From Haematobia irritans (lineage: Eukaryota; Arthropoda; Insecta; Diptera; Muscidae), in NCBI RefSeq assembly GCF_050003625.1, contig NC_134397.1, positions 222,084,537 to 222,148,536 on the forward strand: a DNA stretch of 64,000 nucleotides, read 5' to 3'. Both the position numbers and the translations under genes were made by a program. Shown piece after piece: positions 21,673-33,002 of this stretch. The notes below the pieces were generated by a model that saw only the letters and a program-made list of their open reading frames with translations, searched no databases and was not told the DNA's origin. The first letter of the stretch is position 1; each line of letters starts with the position of its first letter.

Positions 21673-22460
21673 TATCGCCTTGATTTGAAATCTAAAATTT
21701 GTAGATTTTTACTCCAATTATTTAAATGATTACGAGAAGTAAAAGTTGGAAATTTTAGACTCAGTTTTAATCAATTTTCATGATCAGTGTGACTTCTATA
21801 CCCTCAAGAAGTGAAATCGGTCTATATGAAGGCCTTACCAAATGGAGTGATAAAAGCTAAAATTGATACAAAAACTACGGTTTCTATAAGCCCAATAAAT
21901 AAAATCGGGAGATCGGTCTACAAGGGGGATATACCAAACATGGACCAATACACGCCATTTTCGGCACACGTATTTGCGGTCCTAAAATACCTCTAGATTT
22001 CCAATTTCAGGTAAATTGAATAAAAACTACGGATTCTAGAAGCCCAAGATGTAAAATCGGGAGATCGGTCTATATGGGGGCTATACCAAAACATGGACCG
22101 ATACTCACCATACTCTCAACGATACTCTATAACCCCAAGACCCCAAATCAAGAGGTCGGTTTATATGGGGTTTATATCAAAACCTGGACCGATGTAGCCC
22201 ATCTTCGAACTTGACCTGTCTGCAGACAAAAGACGAGTTTGTGGCAAATTTCAGCACGATTGTTTCATTATTGAAGACTGTAGCGTGATTACAACAGACA
22301 GCCAGACAAACAGACGGACATGGTTATATCGTCTTAGTATTTCTCCCTGATCAAGAATATATATATATACTTTATATAGTCGGAAATCGATATTTCGATG
22401 TGTTGCAAACGGAATGACAAACTTATTAACCCCCATCACCATTTTATGGTGGTGGGTATA
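21673..22460 (-). repeat. Mini-me/DINE-like element A2 (shorter neighbour)
   Basis: A second, shorter element of the same type directly after the first: TAGATTTTTACTCC region, two to three units with GGTCTATATGGGGGCTATAC, a short (AGAC)n tract near 22300-22320, and the same closing TTTTATGGTGGTGGGTATAA. Confidence 0.72.
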
Positions 22461-22474
22461 AAAAGTAATGGCCA

Positions 22475-22974
22475 CTTTTTTAAATTTTTAATTAAATATT
22501 TATTTCAACCAACCAATTGTTAATCAAAATAAAAACACTAACGGCTATTTTCATGTAGCTCCGTTTGGTTTTAACTACCAGTTAGCAGAAAATAAACTGC
22601 CAATATCTTCTCTCCGGTTAAGTTTAACAGAAAAATTTTCGGCAGTTAAATTCTTAACTGACATCGGGAATATATAGGCAAGGTGACAGATATGTCCATA
22701 GTGTGGTTTAAAACTTCGTTAGCTAACGTAGCACTAACTGAGCTTCATGAAAATGGGGGTAAGTCAATTCCGAAAGTAATTGAAAATAGTTACCTGTTTT
22801 AATAAAAAAATTAATTGAGTTTTGCAATCAACATTAATTAAATTTTTAATTGAATCAAACAATTAATTGAAATTTGCTAATTAAATTAATTAATTCTGTA
22901 ATCAATTATTTGTAATGCTCAATTAAAACTATAAAATTTTTCAAAAAAATTTACCAAACGTTATTTTGCAAAAT
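22475..22974 (+). repeat. AATTAATTG-rich arm (copy 2), 5' neighbour of the largest 29-bp array
   Basis: Same sequence as 15471-15875 but split by a MITE (22542-22759). It ends CGTTATTTTGCAAAATTTTA and TTTCTAT, passing without a break into the tandem array at 22975. Two independent copies therefore join the array at the same base. Confidence 0.75.
22542..22759. mobile_element. Harbinger-like MITE, 218 bp, TAA duplication
   Basis: Imperfect terminal inverted repeats CGGCTATTTTCATGTAGCTC and, reversed, CCCCCATTTTCATGAAGCTC, flanked by TAA on both sides (22539-22541, 22760-22762). The paralogous arm at 15.6 kb shows the empty site with a single TAA (AACACTAAGTCAATTC). A 3-bp TWA duplication is the PIF/Harbinger hallmark; superfamily inferred from this alone. 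Confidence 0.82.
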
Positions 22975-25900
22975 TTTATTTCTATCGAAAATTTTGACAA
23001 ACATTTAATTTCTATTGAAACTTTTGTGAAAATTTTATTTCTGTAGAAAATTTTGACAAAAATTTAATTTCTATAGAAAATTTTGTCAAAATTTTATTTC
23101 TATAGAAAATTTTGTCAAAATTTTATTTCTATAGAAAATTTTCTCAAAATTTTATTTCTATAGAAGAAAATATTGTCAAAATTTTATTTCTATAGAATAT
23201 TTTTTCATAATTTTGATTTCTATAGAAATTTTTGCCAAAATTTTGATTTCTATAGAAAATTTTCTCAAAATTTTATTTCAATAGAAAATTTTGTCAAAAT
23301 TTTACTTCTATAGAAAATTTTGAAACTTTTGTCAACATTTTATTTTTATAGAAAATTGTGTCAAAATTTTATTTCTATAGAAAATTTTGTCAGAATTTGA
23401 TTTCTATAGAAAATTTTATTTCTATAGAAAATTTTGTCAAAATTTTATTTCTATAGAAAATTTTGTGAAAATTTTATTTTTATAGAAAATTTTGTCAAAA
23501 TTTTATTTCTATAGAAAAATTTGGTCAAAATTTTATTTCTATAGAAAATTTTGTCAAAATTTTATTTCTATAGAAACTTTTGTCAAAGGTTTATTTCTAT
23601 AGAAAATTTTGTCAAAATTTTATTTCTATAGAAAATTTTGTCAAAATTTTATTTCTATAGAAAATTTTGTCAAAATTTTATTTCTATAGAAAATTTTGTC
23701 AAAATTTTATTTCTATAGAAAATTTTGTCAAAATGTTATTTCTATAGAAAATTGTATCAAAATTTTGATTTCTATAGAAAATTTTGTCACAATTTGATTT
23801 CTTTAGAAAATGTTCTCAAAATGTCATTTCTATAGAAAATTTTCTCAAAATGTTATTTCTTTAGAAAAATTTGTCAAAATATCTCTATAGAATATTTTAT
23901 CAAAATTTTATTTCTATAGAAAATTTTGTCAAAATTTTATTTCTATAGAAAATTTTGTCAAAATTTTATTTCTATAGAAATTTTGTCAAAATTTTATTTC
24001 TATAGAAAATTTTGTCAAAATTCTATAGAAAATTTTGTCAAAAGTTTATTTTTTAATAATTTTTGTCAAAAATTTTGTTAAAATTTTATTTCTATAGAAA
24101 ATTTTTCTTAAAATTTTATTTCTATAGAAAATTTTCTCAAAATTTTATTTCTATAGAAAATTTTGTCAAAATTTTAGTTCTATAGAAGATTTTGTCGAAT
24201 TGTTATTTCTATAGAAAATTTTGTCAATATTTTGTTTCTATAGAAAATTTTGTCAGAATTTGATTTCTATAGGAAATTTTGGCCAATTTTTATTTCTATA
24301 GAAAATTTTGGCAAAATTTCATTTCTACAAGAAATTCTGTCAAATTTTTATTTCTGTAGAAAAATTTTGTAAAAATTTTATTTCTATAGAAAATTTTGTC
24401 AATATTTTATTTCTATAGAAAATTTTGTCAAAATTTCATTTCTACAGGAAATTTTGTCAAAATTTCATTTCTATAGAAAATTCTGTCAAATTTTTATTTC
24501 TATAGAAAATTCTGTCAAATTTTTATTTCTGTAGAAAAATTTTGTAAAAATTTTATTTCTATAGAAAATTTTCTCAAAATTTTATTTCTATGGAAAATTT
24601 TGCCAAAATTTTATTTCTATAGAAAACTATGTCAAAATTTTATTTCTATAGAAAATTTTGTTAAAATTTTATTTCTATAGAAAATTTTGTCACAATTTGA
24701 TTTCTTTAGAAAATGTTCTCAAAATGTCATTTCTATAGAAAATTTTCTCAAAATGTTATTTCTTTAGAAAAATTTGTCAAAATATCTCTATAGAATATTT
24801 TATCAAAATTTTGTTTCTATAGAAAATTTTGTCAACATTTTATTTCTATAGAAAATTTTGTCAAAATTTTATTTCTATAGAAAATTTTGTCAAAATTTTA
24901 TTTCTATAGAAAATTTTGTCAAAATTCTATAGAAAATTTTGTCAAAATTCTATAGAAAATTTTGTCAAAAGTTTATTTTTATAATAATTTTTGTCAAAAA
25001 TTTTGTTAAAATTTTATTTCTATAGAAAATTTTTCTTAAAATTTTATTTCTATAGAAAATTTTCTCAAAATTTTATTTCTATAGAAAATTTTGTCAAAAT
25101 TTTAGTTCTATAGAAAATTTTGTCGAATTTTTATTTCTATAGAAAATTTTGTCAATATTTTGTTTCTATAGAAAATTTTGTCAGAATTTGATTTCTATAG
25201 GAAATTTTGTCCAATTTTTATTTCTATAGAAAATTTTGGCAAAATTTCATTTCTACAAGAAATTCTGTCAAATTTTTATTTCTGTAGAAAAATTTTGTAA
25301 AAATTTTATTTCTATAGAAAATTTTGTCAATATTTTATTTCTATAGAAAATTTTGTCAAAATTTCATTTCTACAGGAAATTTTGTCAAAATTTCATTTCT
25401 ATAGAAAATTCTGTCAAATTTTTATTTCTATAGAAAATTCTGTCAAATTTTTATTTCTGTAGAAAAATTTTGTAAAAATTTTATTTCTATAGAAAATTTT
25501 CTCAAAATTTTATTTCTATGGAAAATTTTGCCAAAATTTTATTTCTATAGAAAACTATGTCAAAATTTTATTTCTATAGAAAATTTTGTTAAAATTTTAT
25601 TTCTATAGAAAATTTTGTCACAATTTGATTTCTTTAGAAAATGTTCTCAAAATGTCATTTCTATAGAAAATTTTCTCAAAATGTTATTTCTTTAGAAAAA
25701 TTTGTCAAAATATCTCTATAGAATATTTTATCAAAATTTTGTTTCTATAGAAAATTTTGTCAACATTTTATTTATATAGAAAATTTTGTCAAAATTTTAT
25801 TTCTATAGAAAATTTTGTCAAAATTTTATTTCTATAGAAAATTTTGTCAAAATTCTATAGAAAATTTTGTCAAAATTCTATAGAAAATTTTGTCAAAAGT

Positions 25901-27707
25901 TTATTTTTATAATAATTTTTGTCAAAAATTTTTTTAAAATTTTATTTCTATAGAAAATTTTTCTTAAAATTTTATTTCTATAGAAAATTTTCTCAAAATT
26001 TTATTTCTATAGAAAATTTTGTCAAAATTTTAGTTCTATAGAAAATTTTGTCGAATTTTTATTTCTATAGAAAATTTTGTCAATATTTTGTTTCTATAGA
26101 AAATTTTGTCAGAATTTGATTTCTATAGGAAATTTTGTCCAATTTTTATTTCTATAGAAAATTTTGGCAAAATTTCATTTCTACAAGAATTTCTGTCAAA
26201 TTTTTATTTCTGTAGAAAAATTTTGTAAAAATTTTATTTCTATAGAAAATTTTGTCAATATTTTATTTCTATAGAAAATTTTGTCAAAATTTCATTTCTA
26301 CAGGAAATTTTGTCAAAATTTCATTTCTATAGAAAATTCTGTCAAATTTTTATTTCTATAGAAAATTCTGTCAAATTTTTATTTCTGTAGAAAAATTTTG
26401 TAAAAATTTTATTTCTATAGAAAATTTTCTCAAAATTTTATTTCTATGGAAAATTTTGCCAAAATTTTATTTCTATAGAAAACTATGTCAAAATTTTATT
26501 TCTATAGAAAATTTTGTTAAAATTTTATTTCTATAGAAAATTTTGTCACAATTTGATTTCTTTAGAAAATGTTCTCAAAATGTCATTTCTATAGAAAATT
26601 TTCTCAAAATGTTATTTCTTTAGAAAAATTTGTCAAAATATCTCTATAGAATATTTTATCAAAATTTTGTTTCTATAGAAAATTTTGTCAACATTTTATT
26701 TCTATAGAAAATTTTGTCAAAATTTTATTTCTATAGAAAATTTTGTCAAAATTTTATTTCTATAGAAAATTTTGTCAAAATTCTATAGAAAATTTTGTCA
26801 AAAGTTTATTTTTATAATAATTTTTGTCAAAAATTTTGTTAAAATTTTATTTCTATAGAAAATTTTTCTTAAAATTTTATTTCTATAGAAAATTTTCTCA
26901 AAATTTTATTTCTATAGAAAATTTTGTCAAAATTTTAGTTCTATAGAAAATTTTGTCGAATTTTTATTTCTATAGAAAATTTTGTCAATATTTTGTTTCT
27001 ATAGAAAATTTTGTCAGAATTTGATTTCTATAGGAAATTTTGTCCAATTTTTATTTCTATAGAAAATTTTGGCAAAATTTCATTTCTACAAGAAATTCTG
27101 TCAAATTTTTATTTCTGTAGAAAAATTTTGTAAAAATTTTATTTCTATAGAAAATTTTGTCAATATTTTATTTCTATAGAAAATTTTGTCAAAATTTGAT
27201 TTCTACAGGAAATTTTGTCAAAATTTCATTTCTATAGAAAATTCTGTCAAATTTTTATTTCTATAGAAAATTCTGTCAAATTTTTATTTTTGTAGAAAAA
27301 TTTTGTAAAAATTTTATTTCTATAGAAAATTTTCTCAAAATTTTATTTCTATAGAAAATTTTGCCAAAATTTTATTTCTATAGAAAACTATGTCAAAATT
27401 TTATTTCTATAGAAAATTTTGTTAAAATTTTATTTCTATAGAAAATTTTGTCAAATTTTTATTTCTGTAGAAAAATTTTGTCAAAATTTTATTTCTATAG
27501 AAAATTTTCTCAAAATTTTATTTCTATAGAAAATTTTCTCAAAATTTTATTTCTATAGAAAATTTTCTCAAAATTTTATTTCTATAGAAAATTTTCTCAA
27601 AATTTTATTTCTATAGAAAATTTTCTCAAAATTTTATTTCTATAGAAAATTTTCTCAAAATTTTATTTCTATAGAAAATTTTCTCAAAATTTTATGTCTA
27701 TAGAAAA
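22975..27707 (+). repeat. Largest 29-bp tandem array, forward, type 1, with 928-bp higher-order repeat
   Basis: About 160 units. A distinctive block (CACAATTTGATTTCTTTAG) recurs at 23788, 24691, 25619 and 26547, spacing 903, 928 and 928 bp; 928 is exactly 32 x 29. The variant order inside each 928-bp block is the same, so blocks were duplicated as wholes. The last part (27496-27700) is a near-uniform run of units with TTTTCTCAAAATTTTA linkers, a younger local expansion. Confidence 0.95.
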
Positions 27708-27834
27708 TTTGTGAAGTACCCCTTAGTTATAGAGGAATATTTTCAAAATCTACCAGAATATCAAGAATTCTACTAATCTACCAAACAGTAAAAATTTACC
27801 AGTTGTGGTAGAATTCTACCAACTGTCGCAACCG
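27708..27834 (+). repeat. Terminal module of 29-bp array element (copy 2)
   Basis: Directly after the last unit: GAAGTACCCC, TCTACCAAACAGTAAAAA, a perfect 16-bp palindrome TGGTAGAATTCTACCA (27806-27821), and a close at GCAACCGTG. Related copies at 3321, 28306 and 40112 follow array units in the same order and orientation. Confidence 0.8.
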
Positions 27835-28075
27835 TGTTTGTAAGTCGAGTTGCAAATGCCTTCGATTACCATAATGTATTAATCATTTTTTGGCATCGGT
27901 CATTTGGTTTGTGTGTTTCGGAACAAAAAAGTTGATATTTTTTTAATTCAACTGTTTTGTTTTTGTGTTCCATTCCAAATCAAAGTCATTTCGGACTTAC
28001 ATCCACGGTTGCCAATCGAGCCAAAAATAATCTACTAAAATGTGGAGAAAATTTTACCACAAAAAAATCGTATTT

Positions 28076-28393
28076 AGAAAATTGTTATTACAATAGAAAC
28101 ATTTGTGAAGATTTTTTTTCTATAGAAAATTTTGTGAAAATTTTATTTGTGTAAAAAAATTCTTCAAAGTTTTTTTGCTACAGAAAATTTTGTCAAAATT
28201 TTAGTCATTTTAGTTACACAAAGCCTACAATATTATATATTATTAATTAGTATTATATAATTATTCCTGTAGAAAACGTTGTCAAAATGTTGCTTTTTAT
28301 AGAAAATTTGTGAAGAAGAATATTGTGCAAAATCTACCAAACAGTAAAAAATCTAAAATTTTTGGTAGAATTCTACCTAATGTGGTAACCGTG
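28076..28393 (+). repeat. Short degenerate 29-bp array with terminal module (copy 3)
   Basis: A few decayed units (28090-28305) followed by the module: GAAGAAGAATATTGTGCAAA, TCTACCAAACAGTAAAAA, TGGTAGAATTCTACCT at 28363-28378, and TGTGGTAACCGTG. A small independent copy of the array-plus-module structure. Confidence 0.7.
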
Positions 28394-30123
28394 CTCACAT
28401 CACTTAATATGGTTTAAGGTATTGTTCATCGAATTTTTTTAAACCATCGTTTATCTTGAGTAAATTAAAATAATTAAAACAAGATTCTAACATAGTCATT
28501 CGAGTCAGATTTGAACCAGCGACCTGTGTAAGTTTATTTCAATCCAATCTAATTAATTTCTATTTAATTTAATTAGCTCGATTATCTTTTCGAATTGATA
28601 ACATAATTTCTAAACTGGTACCAAATTTCGTACCCTCTCTCCCCTCACAATTATACCATACTTTCTATATCTGCTAACGAACAAAATATCACTGCTCCTT
28701 TATGTTTGTGTGTGTGGGTGTTTTTTTTTTCATTTACACAGCTTTGACAGCTCTTGCGAGTAATAAGAAATGTCTCTCCAATTCATGATAAATTTCTTGG
28801 AATGTCTTTCAACTTATCTCTTTAAAGTTTTGTGGTAATTTTACCTTTGGGAAATTATTGTCTGAAGAATCAACGTTTTTATTATTGGATGGTTTTCCAT
28901 CTTCTTGTTGGCTTTTATCCTGAGTTTGTTTGAAAATGGCAATCTTGTTTTCAAGTTTTTCGTCGTTTTTTTTATATTTCACTTCTCGATTTCGTTGTTA
29001 ATCTAAACAAAAGTTTTGCATGACCAACAGACAGCCAGCAGATGAATGGATAGATGGACGGACATCCAAAAAAAAGAGAGAAAAATGAAATCTGTCAGCT
29101 TTGTAAATAACAAATGCTCTGGAAGAGAAGACGACTTCATCACCAATGAACAAAAAAAAAAAAAAAAAGAAACAAATGAAGAAGGCAAACAAAAATGGAA
29201 AGAAACCTAATTCCGAGATGGAGATGGCAAGACTTGAAAGAAATAAATACCCCAATGGAGGAAGCAATTGGAAGTTGTAGTCCATATGCAATGCACCAAG
29301 AAAGACAAACACTACATGGACCGGCTGACCTACGCTAAGTAAACTTTTTGACCATAACGATGTTAGTCTAAGAATTTTGTCCTTGTCATGTTCGGGTTTT
29401 CTTTTCTCTTGGTATGTGCAACAGCACGCGTTTCAGTCAGTTTGGTCAAGTCTGAACTAAAGAAAGATAAACATCTTGAATAATGTCCATATTCTCATTC
29501 CATTGTCCTTGTGCCTCATCCAAAACAGAATTTCCCACTTGTTTGGCTATGCATTCATATCCATTCAAACAATCCATCTTTTAGAAATTTGTTGCCAAGT
29601 ATATCTTGTAGGCGTTGTTAATGGGGTCCGCAATAAGAGGATATTCTATCTGCGAGGCTGACCTCCCCATTCAACGATATTTAAACTGCCCCTCTACAAT
29701 GTAACAGAAACTGAAAATGAAACTTGGTTTATATTGAGTGTATTATAAAATTTGTATTTGTCTGCTGTTTCTTATTTTTCCTTCAAAAAAAAAAAAAAGT
29801 TGTTAAAAATCTCCAACAAATGTGCCACGAAACAAAACAGACACAAACTTTAACAATAAGTCAAGAAATTGTTGACGATACAAATCTTTATTTATGGGCA
29901 TATTTTTGCATGGGTCACAGGCTATAGAGATGTAATGGTAGCAGTGTGGGTGGTTGTAATATTGCATGTCCTTTTGCCATAAGGATAAACACAAAGATTT
30001 GTTTCTCCCGTAGGTATAGAGTGGGTCAAACGAAATTTCTATTTTTATAAAAATATTGGTTGAACCAGAAGTCATACTAATTTCTATATGAATCTCTTGA
30101 CTTTTTCCGGGATTTATTACATT
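28394..30123. other. Unassigned spacer, about 1.7 kb
   Basis: Looks single-copy within the window, with poly(T) near 28725, a poly(A) run near 29150 and another near 29787. Short open frames on both strands (for example 28998-29312 minus, 29803-30210 minus) have no recognisable domain. Intron or intergenic. Confidence 0.45.
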
Positions 30124-30182
30124 TTTATACCCTCCACCATAGGATGGGGGTATATTAACTTTGTCATTCCAAGTGTATAATG

Positions 30183-31319
30183 TTGCTCCTATTTTGATTT
30201 TGGAATTCACTATTCAGTTGTCAAAATGCCGTCCAAGCAAGAAGAGCAATGTATCAAAATTTTGCTGGCGCATCGCGAAAATCCGAGCTACTCGCACGCA
30301 AAGCTGGCAAAATCGCTAAAAGTTGCCAAATAAACCGTTACAAATGTAATTAAAGTGTTTTGGGAACGTTTGTCGACAGTCAGGAAGTCTGGATCGGGGG
30401 GAAATCGAAAACCGGAAGCCGCTGAGACGACAAAGAGAGTTGCCGGTAGTTTCAAGAGAAACCCTAACCTCTCTCTCCGAGATGCCACAAATAAGCTGGG
30501 TGTATCGTCTACAACCATGCATCGAGCCAAAAAACGAGCCGGACTATCGACTTACAAGAAGGTAGTGACTCCAAATCGCGATGATAAACAAAAAAACGAC
30601 GGCCAAAGCGCGATCCTGGAGGCTGTACACGACGATGCTGACGAAGTTTGACGGCGTGGTAATGGACGACGAAACCTACGTCAAAGCCGACTATAAGCAG
30701 CTTCCGGGACATAAAACTGTCAAAGTTCGCAAAGAAATATCTGGTTTGGCAAGCATCTGTACCTGTGGCTTGAAAAGCAGCATTTTCATAGCTTCCGGGA
30801 CTGTCAACCAAGAAATTTGCGTGAAAGAGTGTTTGAATAAACGTCTGCTGCCTTTCCTGAAGAGACACGGTTGTTCCGTACTGTTTTGGCCGGATTTGGC
30901 ATCTTGCCATTTCGGTAAAAAGGCCATGGAGTGGTACGCCGCCAACAACGTGCAGGTGGTTCCCAAGGACAAGAACGCTCCCAACACGCCAGAGCTCCGC
31001 CCAATTGAGAAATACTGGGCTATTGTCAAGCGGAACCTAAAGAAGACCAAAAAAACTGCTAAGGACGAGCAGCAGTTCAAGGCAAACTGGCTTTCTGCGG
31101 CGAAGAAGGTGGACAAGGTGGCTGTACAAAATCTGATGGCAGGTGTCAAGCGTGAGGCCCGGCAATTCGGATTTGGAAAAGCGAAAGCCTAACTGAATAT
31201 TTTTCCTGAATTTTATACTAATTGAACTTGAAAAAGAAATTTAATTTGATTTTTTAAATAAACGACTTCACCGATTTACACGCGTTTTCCCTTGACCAAA
31301 TTTTGACCGTATCACCCTT
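30183..31319 (+). mobile_element. DD37E Tc1/mariner transposon copy 3, left end missing
   Basis: The right end finishes GTATCACCCTT at 31319, followed by TA. The left inverted repeat and about 80 bp of leader are absent; homology begins at TGTTGCTCCTATTTTG. Both flanks are mini-me-like sequence, so it jumped into that element and later lost its left end together with some host repeat. Confidence 0.9.
30226..31192 (+). pseudogene. DD37E transposase, broken copy 3
   Basis: Starts with an ATG (MPSKQEEQ). An in-frame TAA stops it at codon 36 (30331-30333), inside the first helix-turn-helix. The frame reopens, shifts near 30590 (an extra A in an A-run), and lacks about 25 codons between KQLPG and CTCGLKSS. 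The second Asp (WPDLASCHF) and Glu (ELRPIEKYW) remain at DD37E spacing up to the normal C terminus GKAKA. Inactive. Confidence 0.92.
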
Positions 31320-32024
31320 TATATATTCTAACTTCCGAACGAAACAAGCTATCGACTTGAAACTTGGCACAAGTAGTTGTTATTGATGTAGGTCGGATGG
31401 TATTGCAAATGCGCCATATCGGTCCACTTTTACGTATAGCCCCCATATAAACCGATCCCCAGATTTGGCTTGCGGAGCCTTCAAGAGAACAAAATTTTAT
31501 CCGATCTGGCTGAAATTTGGTACATGGTGTTAGCATATGGTTTCTAACAACTATGCAAAAATTGGTCCACATCGGTCAATAATTATATATAGCCCCCATA
31601 TAAACCGATTCCCAGATTTGGCTTGTGGAGCCTCTAAGAGAACAAAATTTCATCCGATCCAAATTTTGACCGTATCACCCTTTATATATTCTAACTTCCG
31701 AACGAAACAAGCTATCGACTTGAAACTTGGCACAAGTAGTTGTTATTGATGTAGGTCGGATGGTATTGCAAATGCGCCATATCGGTCCACTTTTACGTAT
31801 AGCCCCCATATAAACCGATCCCCAGATTTGGCTTGCGGAGCCTTCAAGAGAACAAAATTTTATCCGATCTGGCTGAAATTTGGTACATGGTGTTAGCATA
31901 TGGTTTCTAACAACTATGCAAAAATTGGTCCACATCGGTCAATAATTATATATAGCCCCCATATAAACCGATTCCCAGATTTGGCTTGTGGAGCCTCTAA
32001 GAGAACAAAATTTCATCCGATCCG
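31299..32024 (+). repeat. 363-bp perfect tandem duplication including a transposon end
   Basis: The block from the last bases of the DD37E right end into the mini-me unit is repeated at exactly +363 bp; open frames at 31312-31572 and 31675-31935 encode the same 86 residues. The second copy begins at CATCCGATCC-AAATTTTGAC, so an orphan transposon terminus (GACCGTATCACCCTTT) sits at about 31667-31682 with no transposon attached. Confidence 0.9.
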
Positions 32025-33002
32025 GCTGAAATTTGGTACATGGTGTTAGCATGTGGTTTCTAACAACTATGCAAAAATTGGTCCACATCGGTCAATAATT
32101 ATATATAGCCCCCATATAAACCGATCCCCAGATTTGGCTTGCGGAGCCTCTAAGAGAAGAAAATTTCATCCGATCCGGCTGAAATTTGGTACATGGTGTT
32201 AGTATATGGTCTCTAACAACTATGCAAAAATTGGTCCACATGGGTGCATAATTATATATAGCCCCCATATAAACCGATCACCAGATTTGACCTCCGGAGC
32301 CTCTTGGTGGACCAAAATTCATCTGAATCAGTTGATATTTGGTACGTGGTGTTAATATATGGCCTCAAACACTCATGTAAAAATTGGTCGAAATCGGTCC
32401 ATAATTATATATAGCCCCCATATAAACAGATCCCCAGATTTGACCACCGGAGCCCCTTGGAAGAGCAAAATTCATCCGATTCGGTTGAAATTTGGTACGT
32501 GATGTTCGTATATGGTATCTAACAACCATGCGGGAATTGGTTCATATCAGTCCATAATTATATATAGCCCCCATATAAACCGATCCCCAGATTTGACCTC
32601 CGGTCCCTTTTGGAGAAGCAAAATTCATCCGATCTGGTTGAAATTTGGTACGTGGTGGTAGTATACGATATTTAACAACCATGCCAAAAGTGGTCCATAT
32701 CAGTCCATAATCATATATAGCCCCCATATAAACCGATCCCTAGATTTGGTTTTGGAGCCTCTTGGAGCCGAGTCAGTTGAAATTTGGTACATTGTCCTAA
32801 TATATGGCCGTTAACAACCATGCCTAACTAGGTCCATATCGGTCTATAGTTATATATAGCCCTCAGAAAATCTGATCCCCAATCACACAAAAATTGGTCC
32901 ATATAAAGTTCATAATTGTATATAGCCCCCATATAAGCGACCCATATTTCAATGTCACGTATTGACTAACTCACAATTTAGAAAGCGATTTAAGATACCA
33001 CC
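32025..33002 (+). repeat. Mini-me-like 153-bp-type units
   Basis: Five to six diverged units containing ATATATAGCCCCCATATAAA and ATTCATCCGAT, drifting toward the right. The last bases GATACCAC (32995-33002) are the left target duplicate of the hAT-like element. Confidence 0.75.

Noticed and set aside
22975..27707. CRISPR-like array of 29-bp repeats
   Set aside because: Repeats are directly contiguous with no unique spacers, there are no cas genes, and the DNA is clearly from an insect.
30288..31149. Minus-strand frames over the DD37E copy 3 (also plus-strand ones over copies 1 and 2)
   Set aside because: Shadows on the strand opposite to a recognisable transposase.
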